Source: Tsukamurella tyrosinosolvens (GTDB taxonomy: Bacteria; Actinomycetota; Actinomycetes; Mycobacteriales; Mycobacteriaceae). From it: DNA of 64,000 bases. The DNA is taken from the NCBI RefSeq assembly GCF_900104775.1, contig NZ_FNSA01000001.1, positions 124,001-188,000 of the forward strand, read 5' to 3'. The number at the start of each line of letters is the position of its first letter. Position 1 is the first letter of the stretch. Below, piece by piece: positions 15,630 to 25,015 of the stretch. Under the pieces are notes generated by a model. That model made no database searches. It had not been told where the DNA came from and saw nothing but the letters and a program-made list of their open reading frames with translations. A program made the translations under genes and the position numbers.

Positions 15630-16876
15630 CGGTTCGTCTTTCTGGCAGGGATTCTCTGTGGGGTTCGTTGAAGGGGCGGTCGGGGTAGTGGGCTCGAGGC
15701 TGTACCGGGTTCCGGTGGTGGGTGTTCTCGCTTGGTGTTGCGGCGTTTGTAGACCGGCAGGGTCAGGGTGAACTGGGCGCCTTGTCCGGGGCCGCGGCTG
15801 GTGGCGGTGAGGGATCCGTCGTGGGCCTCGGCGAGCGCGCGGGCGATAGTCAGGCCGATACCGCTGCCGCCGGCGTCGCGGCTGCGAGAGGTGTCGGTGC
15901 GGTAGAAGCGGTCGAAGATGTGTGGGAGGTGTTCGCTGGCGATGCCTTCGCCTGTGTCCTCGACGATGATGTCGATGAGGTTGTGGTCGCGGCGGCGGCT
16001 GCTGACCGTGACGCTGCCTCCCGGTGGGGTGTGTCGGCGTGCGTTGCTGAGCAGGTTCGCGAGGGTCTGGCCGATGCGGGCACGGTCGGCGTCGACGAGG
16101 TCGGTGGTGGTGGGTCCGAGGCCGAGGTGGATACCTACGGCGTCGTAGCCGGGTTGCGCTTCTCGGACCGCGGCGGTGGTGATGTCGTTGACCGCGGTCG
16201 GCTCTGCTTCGACGCGTAGTTGTCGTTCGCCGGCGCGGGAGACGGCGTCGATGTCGTCAGCGAGTCGCTTGAGGCGGCCGGTGGCGCTGCGGATGACGCC
16301 GTACATTTGCGCGCCCGGCGTGCGGATGCCGTCCTCGGCGGCTTCGATTTGGGCGGTGATGGTGGTGATCGGCGTCCGGAGTTCATGGGCGAGGTCGGAG
16401 AGCATCTGCTGGCGGATCTCTTCGGTGGTATCGATTTGCTCGGCGAGTCGGTTGACGCTGCGGGTCAGGTCGCTGAATTCGCGGCCCAGGCGGCTGGGCG
16501 GGACGCGAATGGCGTGGTTGCCGGCGGCGATGTTCGCCGTCGAGGTCACCACGGCGCCGATGGAGCGTCGGACGCGGCGGGTGATCAGCCAGCTGACGAC
16601 CAGTGCGAGGACCACGGAGCTCAACAGGGCGACCGAGACGGATACCACCAGTGAGGAGGCGAACGCCTCCTCGACGTGTTTGGCTTGGGGTGAGGTGGTC
16701 GGCAGGCCGGCGTGGGCCATGTGGGTGTGGAACAGGTGCGGTGCGACAGTCCACGCCACCAGCGCGGAGGCCCCAGCGCCAGCGGCGATGACGATGGTCT
16801 GGGCGATGAACAGCCTGGTGGTGAACCCCGAACGTGGGCGACGGGTGCGCCGTGCGTCGGATCGGGGCGCGCTCAT
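15626..16876 (-). CDS. Two-component sensor histidine kinase (copper/envelope type)
   Basis: 416 residues: two transmembrane helices (about 20-45 and 80-100) around a short external loop containing HLFHTHMAHAG, then HAMP (about 100-155), HisKA with LAHELRTPITT (about residue 166), and HATPase_c with NLLSNARRHTPPGG and GSGIGLTIARA. The His-rich loop could bind metal. Overlaps its response regulator by 4 bp and runs into the lipoprotein and mmcO, so it probably governs copper export and oxidation. Confidence 0.9.
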   Translation of the reverse strand: MSAPRSDARRTRRPRSGFTTRLFIAQTIVIAAGAGASALVAWTVAPHLFHTHMAHAGLPTTSPQAKHVEEAFASSLVVSVSVALLSSVVLALVVSWLITRRVRRSIGAVVTSTANIAAGNHAIRVPPSRLGREFSDLTRSVNRLAEQIDTTEEIRQQMLSDLAHELRTPITTITAQIEAAEDGIRTPGAQMYGVIRSATGRLKRLADDIDAVSRAGERQLRVEAEPTAVNDITTAAVREAQPGYDAVGIHLGLGPTTTDLVDADRARIGQTLANLLSNARRHTPPGGSVTVSSRRRDHNLIDIIVEDTGEGIASEHLPHIFDRFYRTDTSRSRDAGGSGIGLTIARALAEAHDGSLTATSRGPGQGAQFTLTLPVYKRRNTKREHPPPEPGTASSPLPRPPLQRTPQRIPARKTNR

Positions 16877-17643
16877 TGCTTCGACCGGCCGTCACCCATT
16901 CGGTAACCGATGCCGCGGATGGTGCGGATGTAACGCCGCTCGGTGGTGGTGTCGCCGAGCTTGCGACGCAGGCTGGCGATGTGGACGTCGACGACGTGTG
17001 CATCGCCGACCCAGGTCGGTCCCCAGAGTTCGGCGAGCAGTTGGTCGCGGCTGAACACCATGCCCGGGCGGCGGGAGAGGACGTCGAGAAGGTCGAACTC
17101 GGTGCGGGTGAGAGCCGCGGGTCTACCGGCGACGCTCACCTCCCGACCGTTCGGGTCGATTAGCAGATCCCCGATGCGGCGCTCCGCGCCCTGGGGCATG
17201 GCGGGCCCGTTGACGGTTCCGGCGCGGGGGCGGCGCAGCATTGCTTCGATTCGGGCGATCAGCTCCCGCGGGCTGAACGGTTTGGTCAGATAGTCGTCCG
17301 CCCCGACGGACAGGCCGACCAGAGTGTCGACTTCGTCGGCGCGGGCGGTGACCATGACAACGTAGGCGTCCGAGAAGGTGCGCAGTTGCCGGCACACTTC
17401 GACACCGTCGAGCGAGGGCAGCCCGAGGTCGAGGACGACGACATCCGGTGGAGTTCGGTGCGCGGCGGCGACTGCGGCCGCTCCATCGCCGGTGATCTCG
17501 ACATCGAAACCACTGCGCTGAAGGTAGTCGGCGATGACCTCGGCGAGGTCCGGCTCGTCCTCGACAACCATCGCGCGCAGGCCCAGCTTCGGCCGCGGTT
17601 CGGTCACCGCCGTCGGCTTGGGCTCGGCAACAATCGCATCCAT
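16873..17643 (-). CDS. OmpR-family response regulator (partner of the kinase)
   Basis: 256 residues: a receiver domain with acidic pocket VVEDEPD, phospho-acceptor VVLDLGLPS and Lys in YLTKPFSPREL, then a winged-helix DNA-binding domain ending YIRTIRGIGYRMG. ATG at 17643 is chosen because GGAGG lies five bases upstream; the frame continues further without a better site. Divergent from cysK2, with TTGA direct repeats in the shared promoter. Confidence 0.92.
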   Translation of the reverse strand: MDAIVAEPKPTAVTEPRPKLGLRAMVVEDEPDLAEVIADYLQRSGFDVEITGDGAAAVAAAHRTPPDVVVLDLGLPSLDGVEVCRQLRTFSDAYVVMVTARADEVDTLVGLSVGADDYLTKPFSPRELIARIEAMLRRPRAGTVNGPAMPQGAERRIGDLLIDPNGREVSVAGRPAALTRTEFDLLDVLSRRPGMVFSRDQLLAELWGPTWVGDAHVVDVHIASLRRKLGDTTTERRYIRTIRGIGYRMGDGRSKQ

Positions 17644-17691
17644 GCCTCCATCGTGGCCTGACCGTATGCCCAGGATCGACCCGAGGCGCGG

Positions 17692-17718
17692 TTCTTGAGC
17701 AAATCTTGATCTTGAGCA
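17692..17718. promoter_or_regulatory. Direct repeats in the copR/cysK2 promoter region
   Basis: CTTGA occurs three times (CTTGAGCAAATCTTGATCTTGAGC) about 50 bp upstream of the response regulator start. OmpR-family regulators bind direct repeats of this size, so autoregulation is plausible. The other ~210 bp up to cysK2 contain no gene; ATACCCC at 17763 resembles a copper-repressor half-site. Confidence 0.45.
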
Positions 17719-17928
17719 CACGTAACGGCCTGGTTAGGGCACGCACAGTCGAGGGCGATCAGATACCCCTCACCGGACTGATCACCGGTGGCACGTCTTC
17801 ACCCGGCGGGCCACGGGCACGCCATCTGCCGACTCACGCTGACCGTCCTGGTCCTGCAAGACCGTCGCGCCGGGTGGCGTGCCACACACCTGTGCCGCCC
17901 TTTTCCGCTTCCGAAAGGACCCCAGCAC

Positions 17929-19071
17929 GTGAGCACCGAAGTGACCACGGTTCCTGATTCTCGCCCCCCACTGTCATTGCTGCACCCGCCGTTGCCCGCC
18001 CGGTCGCTCCTCGACATCGGACCTGTCTCGGAGCGCCCGGCGGCCCTGGTCGGCAACACTCCGGTGATGCGGATCGCCGAACCGTTCGCGCCGGCCGGGC
18101 ACGGGTTCTGGGCCAAACTCGAGGGGTTCAATCCCGGCGGCATGAAGGACCGCCCTGCCCTGCACATGATCGAACGGGCCAAGGCACGGGGGGATCTCAC
18201 GACGGGCGCACGGATCGTGGAGTCGACCAGCGGCACGCTCGGGCTCGGCCTGGCGCTCGCGGGCATCGTGCACGATCATCCGGTGACGCTGGTGACCGAC
18301 CCGGGGCTGGAGCCGATCCTGACGCAGATGCTCGCCGCCTACGGCGCCGAGGTCGACCTGGTGACGGAACCTCATCCGGCGGGCGGATGGCAGCAAGCCC
18401 GACGCGACCGGGTCTGTGAGCACCTGGCTGCGGACCCGACCGCGTGGTGCCCGGACCAGTACACCAACCCGGACAACGTCAGCGCCTATCAGCCGCTGGC
18501 CCTCGAGCTGCTGACCCAGCTCGGGCACATCGATGTGCTCGTCTGCTCGGTCGGCACCGGCGGACACTCGGCCGGGGTCAGCCGCACCCTGCGGCAGTTC
18601 CTGCCGGACCTGCAACTCGTCGGAGTCGACACCATCGGATCGACGATCTTCGGCCAGCCCGCGCACAAGCGACTCATGCGTGGCCTTGGCTCGAGCATCT
18701 ATCCGGAGAACGTCGACTACTCGGCGTTCTCGGAAGTGCACTGGGTCGCGCCCGAGGAGTCGGTGTGGGCGTGCCGGACCTTGGCATCGACGCACTACGC
18801 GACCGGCGGCTGGAGCGTCGGTGCGGTAGCCCAGGTCGCCGGGTGGATCGCCGGCACCCGCTCGCCGGACACGGTCGTTGCTGCGATCTTCCCCGACGGC
18901 CCCCAGCGCTACTACGGAACCGTCTACAGCGACGCCTACTGCCACGCCAACAACATCGACCCGACGCTCGCACCACCGTTGGCGCCGATCACCATCGCCG
19001 ACCCAGCCAGGACCGTGGTCACCCGCTGGTCCCGCACCACCAACGTCCGCAACCCGCTGACCGTCGTATGA
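17929..19071 (+). CDS. cysK2: CysK2-like PLP-dependent cysteine synthase-family enzyme
   Basis: 380 residues of the fold-type II PLP family. The PLP lysine lies in [19 protein letters not shown], the substrate loop is [12 protein letters not shown] and the phosphate-binding loop is VGTGGHSAG. In M. tuberculosis CysK2 (Rv0848) makes S-sulfocysteine and lies between the copper genes lpqS/mmcO and an MFS gene (Rv0849); the arrangement here is the same, which supports the name. GTG at 17929 with GAAAGGA upstream is preferred to the longer frame. The MFS gene overlaps by 4 bp, suggesting that the product or a related thiol is exported. Confidence 0.8.
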   Translation: MSTEVTTVPDSRPPLSLLHPPLPARSLLDIGPVSERPAALVGNTPVMRIAEPFAPAGHGFWAKLEGFNPGGMKDRPALHMIERAKARGDLTTGARIVESTSGTLGLGLALAGIVHDHPVTLVTDPGLEPILTQMLAAYGAEVDLVTEPHPAGGWQQARRDRVCEHLAADPTAWCPDQYTNPDNVSAYQPLALELLTQLGHIDVLVCSVGTGGHSAGVSRTLRQFLPDLQLVGVDTIGSTIFGQPAHKRLMRGLGSSIYPENVDYSAFSEVHWVAPEESVWACRTLASTHYATGGWSVGAVAQVAGWIAGTRSPDTVVAAIFPDGPQRYYGTVYSDAYCHANNIDPTLAPPLAPITIADPARTVVTRWSRTTNVRNPLTVV

Positions 19072-20372
19072 GGGGGCCCATCGCCACGTTCCGGACCTTC
19101 GACCGGCCCAGCCAGGTGTTGATGGTCAACCAATTCACCATCAACCTGGGCTTCTACATGCTCATGCCCTACCTAGCCGGATACCTCGCTGGCCCCGTCG
19201 GGCTCGCCGGCTGGGCGATCGGGTTGGTGCTGGGAATTCGGAACTTCTCCCAGCAAGGGATGTTCCTCATCGGCGGCACCCTCGCCGACCGACTCGGCTT
19301 CAAGCCGCTCATCGTCGCCGGGTGCCTACTGCGGACCATCGGGTTCGTACTGCTGGCGACGGTCGAATCGCTGCCTGCACTGCTAATCGCATCCGTAGCT
19401 ACCGGATTCGCCGGGGCACTGTTCAACCCCGCGGTGCGCGCGTACCTGGCCGCTGACGCCGGAGACCGGCGCATCGAAGCCTTCGCGATCTTCAACATCT
19501 TCTACCAGGGCGGCATCCTGATCGGCCCGCTGGTCGGGGTAGCGTTGATGGCCTTCGACTTCCAGGTGACATCGGCGGTCGCCGCTGGGGTCTTCGGCGT
19601 GCTGACCGTCGCGCAGATCCTGGCTCTGCCACGCGATCGGCGCGACCGCAGAGCCACAGCCGAGCCGCGGCCGTCGGTGCTTGCCGACTGGCGGACCGTG
19701 GCCAGCAACCGGCGGTTCGTGCTGTTCTCGTGCGCGATGATCGGCTCCTACGTGCTCTCTTTCCAGGTCTATCTAGCGCTGCCACTGCACGCGGCGTCGA
19801 TCACCAGCAGCGAGCAAGCGTCGACCTACCTTGTGGCGGCCGTATTCGTGGTAACCGGTGTGATCGCCGTGGCCGGGCAGCTGCGGATCACCGCTTGGTT
19901 CCGGAGCCGGTTCGGGCCCACCCGCAGCCTCAGCCTCGGGATGGCGCTCATGACGGTGGCGTTCGTGCCGCTACTAGCAGTGCCGACCGCAACGCTGACC
20001 GGGCAGGTCGCCGCCATCGCGGCGCTGTTGCTGGCGGCAGCGGGCCTGGCGATAGCCACGGCGACCGTCTTCCCATTCGAGATGGACACGGTCGTCAGCC
20101 TCTCCGGCAATCGACTCGTCGCTACCCACTACGGGCTCTACAACACGGTGGTCGGCGTGGGGATCCTGGCCGGCAACCTCGGCACCGGGGCGCTCATGTC
20201 ATTGGGGGACCGGCTCGGGTTCCCGGCGCTGATCTGGCTGGTGCTCATCATCGTCGGTTCCGGCGCGGCACTCGCGTTGCGGGCGCTCCATCGAGCCGGC
20301 GCACTGAGTGTGCCCGATCCCGCGGCCCGCGAAGCGGACGTGGCCGCTGCGGCGGGAATGCATCGTCGGTGA
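19068..20372 (+). CDS. MFS transporter (MdtH/Rv0849-like)
   Basis: 434 residues, twelve predicted helices, with the family motif A-like loop [13 protein letters not shown] after helix 2 and a central loop rich in Arg ([15 protein letters not shown]). Begins [19 protein letters not shown]. Its start codon overlaps the cysK2 stop (ATGA). The partnership with CysK2 and placement in the copper cluster suggest export of a small sulfur metabolite or metal-complexing compound; the substrate is not known. Confidence 0.85.
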   Translation: MRGPIATFRTFDRPSQVLMVNQFTINLGFYMLMPYLAGYLAGPVGLAGWAIGLVLGIRNFSQQGMFLIGGTLADRLGFKPLIVAGCLLRTIGFVLLATVESLPALLIASVATGFAGALFNPAVRAYLAADAGDRRIEAFAIFNIFYQGGILIGPLVGVALMAFDFQVTSAVAAGVFGVLTVAQILALPRDRRDRRATAEPRPSVLADWRTVASNRRFVLFSCAMIGSYVLSFQVYLALPLHAASITSSEQASTYLVAAVFVVTGVIAVAGQLRITAWFRSRFGPTRSLSLGMALMTVAFVPLLAVPTATLTGQVAAIAALLLAAAGLAIATATVFPFEMDTVVSLSGNRLVATHYGLYNTVVGVGILAGNLGTGALMSLGDRLGFPALIWLVLIIVGSGAALALRALHRAGALSVPDPAAREADVAAAAGMHRR

Positions 20373-20412
20373 CCTGCTGTCAGGAGTCTGTGCTGCGGTG
20401 TTCCGATACGCA

Positions 20413-20448
20413 GGGCCCCGGTCCCTCCGCGGTGGAGGGCCGGGGCCG
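20413..20448. terminator. Bidirectional hairpin between the MFS gene and copA
   Basis: A GC-rich stem GGCCCCGGTCCCTCC / GGAGGGCCGGGGCC with a short loop lies between two convergent genes, where a shared terminator is expected. No T-run. Confidence 0.6.
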
Positions 20449-20462
20449 GGGCCGGGGCGACG

Positions 20463-22730
20463 TTAGTTGGCGACGCTGGTGAAGCCACGCAGCCGCAGGC
20501 TGTTGCCGACGACGAAGACGCTGGAGAAGGCCATCGCGGCCCCGGCCAGCATCGGGTTGAGCATGCCCGCCGCAGCGACCGGTATCGCAGCGGTGTTGTA
20601 GGCGAATGCCCAGAACAGGTTCGTCTTGATCGTGCTCAGCGTTTTGCGAGAGAGCCTGATCGCGTCAACGGCGCTGCGCAGGTCGCCGCGCACCAGCGTG
20701 ATGTCAGAGGCTTCGATCGCGACGTCGGTGCCGGTTCCCATTGCCAGGCCCAGGTCGGCCTGGGCCAGCGCAGGTGCGTCGTTGACGCCGTCGCCGACCA
20801 TGGCGACGACCTTGCCCTGATCCTGCAGGCGCTTGACCACCGACACCTTGTCCTGCGGCATCACCTCGGAGATGACCTCGTCGATGCCGACTTCAGCCGC
20901 GATTCGTTGTGCGACGGCGGCGTTGTCACCGGTGAGCAGCACCGGCTTCAGGCCCAGGGCCCGCAGTTCGCTGATGGCCTGGGCGCTGGTCGGCTTGACC
21001 GCGTCGGCGACAACGAGGATGCCCTTCGCCTGACCGTCCCAGCCAACCGCCACGACGGTCTTACCGTCCGATTCGGCGTCCCGTTTCGCGGCCGCCGTCC
21101 GAGGGGACAGTTCGAGTGCCCAGTCAGCCAGGAAACTCTCGCGGCCCACGATCACGGCATGCCCGTCGACCACGCCCTGCACCCCTTGTCCTTCGACGTT
21201 GGCGAAACCTTCCGGTGTGGGCAGTTCTCCGCCACTGTCGCGAGCCGCGGCGGCAATGGCCTGGGCGATCGGATGCTCGGAGGCGTTCTCCAATGCACCG
21301 GCTAGCCGTAGCAGTTCGTCAGAGTCGGTGCCGTCCTCTGCAATCACCTCGGCCAGCGTCATCTTGCCGGTCGTGACCGTTCCGGTCTTGTCGAGCACGA
21401 TGGTGTCGACTTTGCGGGTGGACTCGAGCACTTCCGGGCCCTTGATCAGTACACCCATCTGGGCTCCACGACCCGTTCCCACGAGAAGCGCTGTCGGCGT
21501 GGCCAGTCCAAGTGCACACGGGCAGGCGATCACGAGCACGGCGACCGCGGCAGTGAACGCGGCCGCGACGGGGAAGCCAGCACCGAGCCACGCGCCGAGG
21601 GTGGCGAACGCGATCGCGATGACGATCGGCACGAACACACCCGAGATCCGGTCCGCGAGCCGTTGCACCTCGGCCTTCCCCGTCTGCGCGTCCTCGACGA
21701 GCTTGGCCATCTGCGCGAGCTGCGTATCCGCTCCGACCCGGGTGGCGCGCACCTCAAGCCGTCCTCCGGAATTGACCGTCGCTCCGGTCACCGTGTCCCC
21801 AACGGAGACCTCGACCGGGACGGACTCGCCGGTCAGCATCGACGCATCGATGGCCGAGGATCCGGACGTGACCACCCCGTCGGTGGCGACCTTCTCCCCC
21901 GGTCGGACCACGAAGGTGTCGCCGACGGCCAGCTCGGCGACCGGGATCCGAACCTCCGCGCCGTCACGCAGCACTGCCACGTCCTTGACGCCGAGCTCGA
22001 GGAGCGCGCGCAATGCTGCTCCGGCCTGCCGCTTGGACCTCTTCTCGAAGTAGCGGCCGGCGAGCACGAACACCGTGACCCCTGCGCCGACCTCGAGGTA
22101 GATGTTGCCTGCTCCGTCCGACGGAGCGATCGAGAACTCGAACCCGTGTGTCATCCCGGGCGTGCCGGCGGTGCCGAGGAACAACGCGTACAGCGACCAC
22201 AGGAACGCTGTTAGGGTGCCCATCGAGATGAGGGTGTCCATGGTGGCGGTTCCGTGTTTGAGGTTCATCCACGCCGCCCGATGGAACGGATAGGCACCCC
22301 AGACGATCACTGGCGCAGCGAGCGTGAGCGATGCCCACTGCCAATAGGTGAACTGTAGGGCCGGTGCCATCGCCATCGCGACTACCGGCACCGCCAGCAC
22401 AGCCGAGCCGATCAGCCGCTGCCTCAGGGACGTCAGCTCCGGGTCCATGTCCTCGCCGGCAACCCCAGCACCAGGTCCTCCAGCCCCCGGCGTCGAGGAC
22501 CGCGGGAGAGTCGCCGAGTAGCCGGTCTTTGCCACCTCGTCGATCAGCGCCTGCGCATCGAAACCCTCGGGGACGTGCACCTTCGCCTTCTCCGTGGCGT
22601 AGTTCACCGTGGCCTCGACCCCATCGAGCCCGTTGAGTTTGCGCTCGATCCGGTTCGCGCACGAGGCGCACGTCATCCCGCCGATGTCCAGCTCGACACT
22701 ACGGCCGCCCGACGGCGCTGACACACTCAT
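20463..22730 (-). CDS. copA: Copper-exporting P1B-type ATPase
   Basis: About 755 residues: an N-terminal heavy-metal-associated domain with [10 protein letters not shown] (about residue 18), eight membrane helices, actuator TGES, the Cu(I)-defining CPC motif in [12 protein letters not shown], phosphorylation site DKTGTVTTG, and hinge [10 protein letters not shown]. Exports Cu(I) from the cytosol. ATG at 22730 gives the better spacing to GAGGA than ATG at 22733. Downstream of copZ and a small membrane protein, under CsoR-type operators. Confidence 0.95.
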   Translation of the reverse strand: MSVSAPSGGRSVELDIGGMTCASCANRIERKLNGLDGVEATVNYATEKAKVHVPEGFDAQALIDEVAKTGYSATLPRSSTPGAGGPGAGVAGEDMDPELTSLRQRLIGSAVLAVPVVAMAMAPALQFTYWQWASLTLAAPVIVWGAYPFHRAAWMNLKHGTATMDTLISMGTLTAFLWSLYALFLGTAGTPGMTHGFEFSIAPSDGAGNIYLEVGAGVTVFVLAGRYFEKRSKRQAGAALRALLELGVKDVAVLRDGAEVRIPVAELAVGDTFVVRPGEKVATDGVVTSGSSAIDASMLTGESVPVEVSVGDTVTGATVNSGGRLEVRATRVGADTQLAQMAKLVEDAQTGKAEVQRLADRISGVFVPIVIAIAFATLGAWLGAGFPVAAAFTAAVAVLVIACPCALGLATPTALLVGTGRGAQMGVLIKGPEVLESTRKVDTIVLDKTGTVTTGKMTLAEVIAEDGTDSDELLRLAGALENASEHPIAQAIAAAARDSGGELPTPEGFANVEGQGVQGVVDGHAVIVGRESFLADWALELSPRTAAAKRDAESDGKTVVAVGWDGQAKGILVVADAVKPTSAQAISELRALGLKPVLLTGDNAAVAQRIAAEVGIDEVISEVMPQDKVSVVKRLQDQGKVVAMVGDGVNDAPALAQADLGLAMGTGTDVAIEASDITLVRGDLRSAVDAIRLSRKTLSTIKTNLFWAFAYNTAAIPVAAAGMLNPMLAGAAMAFSSVFVVGNSLRLRGFTSVAN

Positions 22731-22793
22731 CATTTTCCTCGATCCGTACTTGCGGTCTATCGCCAGGCCTGTGGCCCGCGCTGCTTCATTGCG

Positions 22794-22985
22794 TCACTGC
22801 TGGTGGCCGCCACCGTGCGGGGCGCCCGGTTCACTCGCCGGCACGGCGGGCGATCCACCGGGGGCACGGTGCTCCCACCGCGCGACCGCCGAGTCGGGTA
22901 CTGCCACCCCACCGATCACATACGCGCTGGCGAAGACACCGGTCACCGCAACCACGTAGACGATCAGCCTGCGCATGGCACTCAT
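22794..22985 (-). CDS. Small single-helix membrane protein, translationally coupled to copZ
   Basis: 63 residues: one N-terminal membrane helix (RLIVYVVAVTGVFASAYVIGG) followed by an external Pro/Gly/His tail ending PHGGGHQQ. Its ATG overlaps the copZ stop by 4 bp and copA lies 63 bp further on. The position and the His-ending tail suggest a small accessory of copper export; no family is recognised. Confidence 0.65.
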   Translation of the reverse strand: MSAMRRLIVYVVAVTGVFASAYVIGGVAVPDSAVARWEHRAPGGSPAVPASEPGAPHGGGHQQ

Positions 22986-23194
22986 GGATTGCGCACTGCC
23001 GAGTAGCCAGCCTCTTCCACCGCGGCGAGAACCCGCTCGTCGGTCACCTGCTGCGCTCCCGTGACACGCAGCCGACCCGTCTGCGCGCTGACCTCGATGG
23101 ACTCGACACCGGGGATAAGGCTGACCTCCTCACGGATGGACATTTCGCAGTGGCCGCAGGTCATGCCTGTCACCTGGTATTCGCTGGTCGTCAT
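22982..23194 (-). CDS. copZ: CopZ-like copper chaperone (HMA domain)
   Basis: 70 residues, one heavy-metal-associated domain with GMTCGHCEMSIREEV near residue 10; the His in CGHC is as seen in actinobacterial CopZ proteins. Delivers Cu(I) to CopA in the cytosol. First gene of the leftward copper operon, directly behind two CsoR-type palindromes. Confidence 0.93.
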   Translation of the reverse strand: MTTSEYQVTGMTCGHCEMSIREEVSLIPGVESIEVSAQTGRLRVTGAQQVTDERVLAAVEEAGYSAVRNP

Positions 23195-23215
23195 CGCCTT
23201 CTCCTACCCAGTTCA

Positions 23216-23234
23216 GATACCCCCTGTGGGTATC
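23216..23234. promoter_or_regulatory. CsoR-type operator, copZ side (1)
   Basis: GATACCCCCTGTGGGTATC, a palindrome of the ATACCC...GGGTAT type bound by CsoR/RicR, 21 bp upstream of copZ. Confidence 0.78.
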
Positions 23235-23250
23235 TCCAAATCATGCTTAA

Positions 23251-23269
23251 CATACCCCAGGCGGGTATG
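23251..23269. promoter_or_regulatory. CsoR-type operator, copZ side (2)
   Basis: CATACCCCAGGCGGGTATG, a second palindrome of the same type on the copZ side of the divergent promoter region. Confidence 0.78.
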
Positions 23270-23343
23270 TCTAGGCCCTCCTGTCGCGGCGAGTGCGCCG
23301 GAGCGGTGGTCGCGCGGCCGATCCCGAGCAACCCTTGCGGTCA

Positions 23344-23360
23344 ATACCCCGCCGGGGTAT
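23344..23360. promoter_or_regulatory. CsoR-type operator, YHS-csoR side (1)
   Basis: ATACCCCGCCGGGGTAT, a perfect palindrome that also overlaps a plausible AT-rich -10 region (GTATATATT). Confidence 0.8.
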
Positions 23361-23368
23361 ATATTCGG

Positions 23369-23387
23369 GGTACCCGGCTGGGGTACC
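23369..23387. promoter_or_regulatory. CsoR-type operator, YHS-csoR side (2)
   Basis: GGTACCC-ggctg-GGGTACC, perfect 7-bp arms, just downstream of the preceding site and 50 bp before the YHS gene. Confidence 0.75.
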
Positions 23388-23439
23388 CGTTCAGGTGAAT
23401 GTGAGACGGTCGGGGGGCCTGAGATGAAGGAGTTCGACG

Positions 23440-23715
23440 ATGACCGACAATGCACACCGACAGTCTTGCTGTGGGCACACCGGCCCCGGCGAGCAGTCGC
23501 TCGAGCTGACCCGCAGCGCCCGGCAGGCGGGCACAGGCGGTACCGACACGGCGGAGTGCCCCGTCATGACCGGCACGGTGGTGGACAAGTCTGCCGCTGT
23601 CAGCAAGGGCCTCTACCGCGACTTCGAGGGCACGCGGTACTACCTGTGCTGCGCCGGGTGCGGGCCTCGGTTCGACGCCGACCCACACAAGTACGTTACG
23701 GCGGCCTCGGCGTGA
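23440..23715 (+). CDS. YHS-domain metal-binding protein
   Basis: 91 residues. After a Cys/His N-terminus (HRQSCCGHTGPG), the YHS domain reads AECPVMTGTVVDKSAAVSKG then FEGTRYYLCCAGCGPRFDAD, with the two cysteine clusters that bind metal. YHS proteins accompany copper and heavy-metal transporters and probably carry metal ions. Start ATG after AAGGAG. The csoR gene overlaps its stop (GTGA). Confidence 0.88.
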   Translation: MTDNAHRQSCCGHTGPGEQSLELTRSARQAGTGGTDTAECPVMTGTVVDKSAAVSKGLYRDFEGTRYYLCCAGCGPRFDADPHKYVTAASA

Positions 23716-24047
23716 GCACCGATATCCCCGCGGTTGCGGTCGAGCGGGCCGAGTGCTGTGCGGCGCAGCACGGGTATTTGACCGATAAGTCGCGCTATCT
23801 GATGCGGGCGAAGCGGATCGAGGGACAGGTGCGTGGCATTGAGCGGATGATCGATGAGGACCAGTATTGCATCGACATCCTGACCCAGATCAGTGCCGCG
23901 ACGAGCGCCCTGCAAGGGCTCGCCTTGGCGTTGCTGGATGACCACATGCGGCACTGCGTCGTCCAGGCCGCCCGCTCAGACCAGCAGGAACTCGACACCA
24001 AGCTGAACGAAGCGACTGCCGCGATCACCCGTCTCGTCCGATCATGA
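23712..24047 (+). CDS. csoR: CsoR-family copper-sensing repressor
   Basis: 111 residues, all-helical. The Cu(I) ligand set C-H-x3-C is visible: Cys in DEDQYCIDILTQ, then His and Cys in LLDDHMRHCVV. The signature RIEGQVRGIERM precedes it. CsoR leaves its operator on binding Cu(I). GTG start overlaps the YHS stop. Four palindromes in the divergent promoter are its likely targets. An extra N-terminal ECCAAQHGY adds possible metal ligands. Confidence 0.93.
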   Translation: MSTDIPAVAVERAECCAAQHGYLTDKSRYLMRAKRIEGQVRGIERMIDEDQYCIDILTQISAATSALQGLALALLDDHMRHCVVQAARSDQQELDTKLNEATAAITRLVRS

Positions 24048-24099
24048 GTCCACCCGGGGTGTCGTCCCGGTGGCTGTCGTTTCCGCGAAGGAGCACGTT

Positions 24100-24918
24100 A
24101 TGGAGCACGGTTCGCATACCGATCACACAGGACACGCCGGTCACGGCGTTGGGCCCGAAGTGCCACAGGGGCTGCAGGTCGCCGCTCGAGGCTATCGCTT
24201 CGAACCGGCGATCCAGATCGTCGACGCCGGGACCGTGGAACTTCGCTTTGTGATCCTCGGGCCCGACGGCGAGCCGCTAGTCACCTTCGAGGAACGTCAC
24301 GACAAGCAGTTGCACTTGATCGTTGTGAGCCGCGACACCAGCGTCTTTCACCACGTCCATCCGTCGATGGACAGTGCCGGGTCCTGGACTGTGCAGCTGG
24401 CGCTCACGCCGGGAGTGTGGCGGGTCTTGGCCGATTTCGTGCCGCAGGGCGCGCCGGACGGGCTCACGCTCGGTGCCGACCTGTTCGTGCCGGGCGGGTT
24501 CCATCCTCGGCCCTTGCCTGAGTTGAGAAGGGCCTGGACCGGCGGCGACTACACCGTCACGCTCGAGGGCGATCTCGTTGCCGCCCAAGCCGGGGAGCTG
24601 CAGGCCGTCGTCACCTGGAATGGCGTCCCGGTGACCGATCTGCAGCCCTATCTTGCTGCGTACGGCCACCTGGTGGCGTTGCGGGCCGGTGACCTCGCTT
24701 ACCTGCATATCCATCCCGAGGGGAGCCCGTCGGACCCGCAGACGCCTGCAGGTCCCCGGATCCGGTTCCACGCGGTCGCTCCCTCCGTGGGAACCTACCG
24801 GCTGTTCCTGGATTTCCGACATCAGGACACCGTCCGGACCGCGGACTTCACCCTCGTTGCCACCGGAGGCACCACCGGTGCAGTCACTGGCGGTGCGAGC
24901 GCGCACCACCATCAGTAG
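24100..24918 (+). CDS. His-rich protein of unknown function in the copper operon
   Basis: 272 residues. The N-terminus (MEHGSHTDHTGHAGHG) and the C-terminus (ASAHHHQ) are His-rich. The body contains two beta-sandwich-like segments with conserved His (RHDKQLHLIVVSRDTSVFHH and LVALRAGDLAYLHIHPEG). Related proteins occur in actinobacterial copper clusters, usually as secreted proteins; here no signal peptide is seen. ATG at 24100 follows GAAGGAG; the frame begins earlier without a site. Probably the third gene of the YHS-csoR operon, binding metal. Confidence 0.7.
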   Translation: MEHGSHTDHTGHAGHGVGPEVPQGLQVAARGYRFEPAIQIVDAGTVELRFVILGPDGEPLVTFEERHDKQLHLIVVSRDTSVFHHVHPSMDSAGSWTVQLALTPGVWRVLADFVPQGAPDGLTLGADLFVPGGFHPRPLPELRRAWTGGDYTVTLEGDLVAAQAGELQAVVTWNGVPVTDLQPYLAAYGHLVALRAGDLAYLHIHPEGSPSDPQTPAGPRIRFHAVAPSVGTYRLFLDFRHQDTVRTADFTLVATGGTTGAVTGGASAHHHQ

Positions 24919-25015
24919 CGCTGATTCAGGCAGTACTAGGTTTTCCGGAGCCCGGGGTGGCGTGCGCTGCGGGCCCTGTTCGATCGACGTCGTCGCCAAC
25001 TAGTTGGGAGCCATC

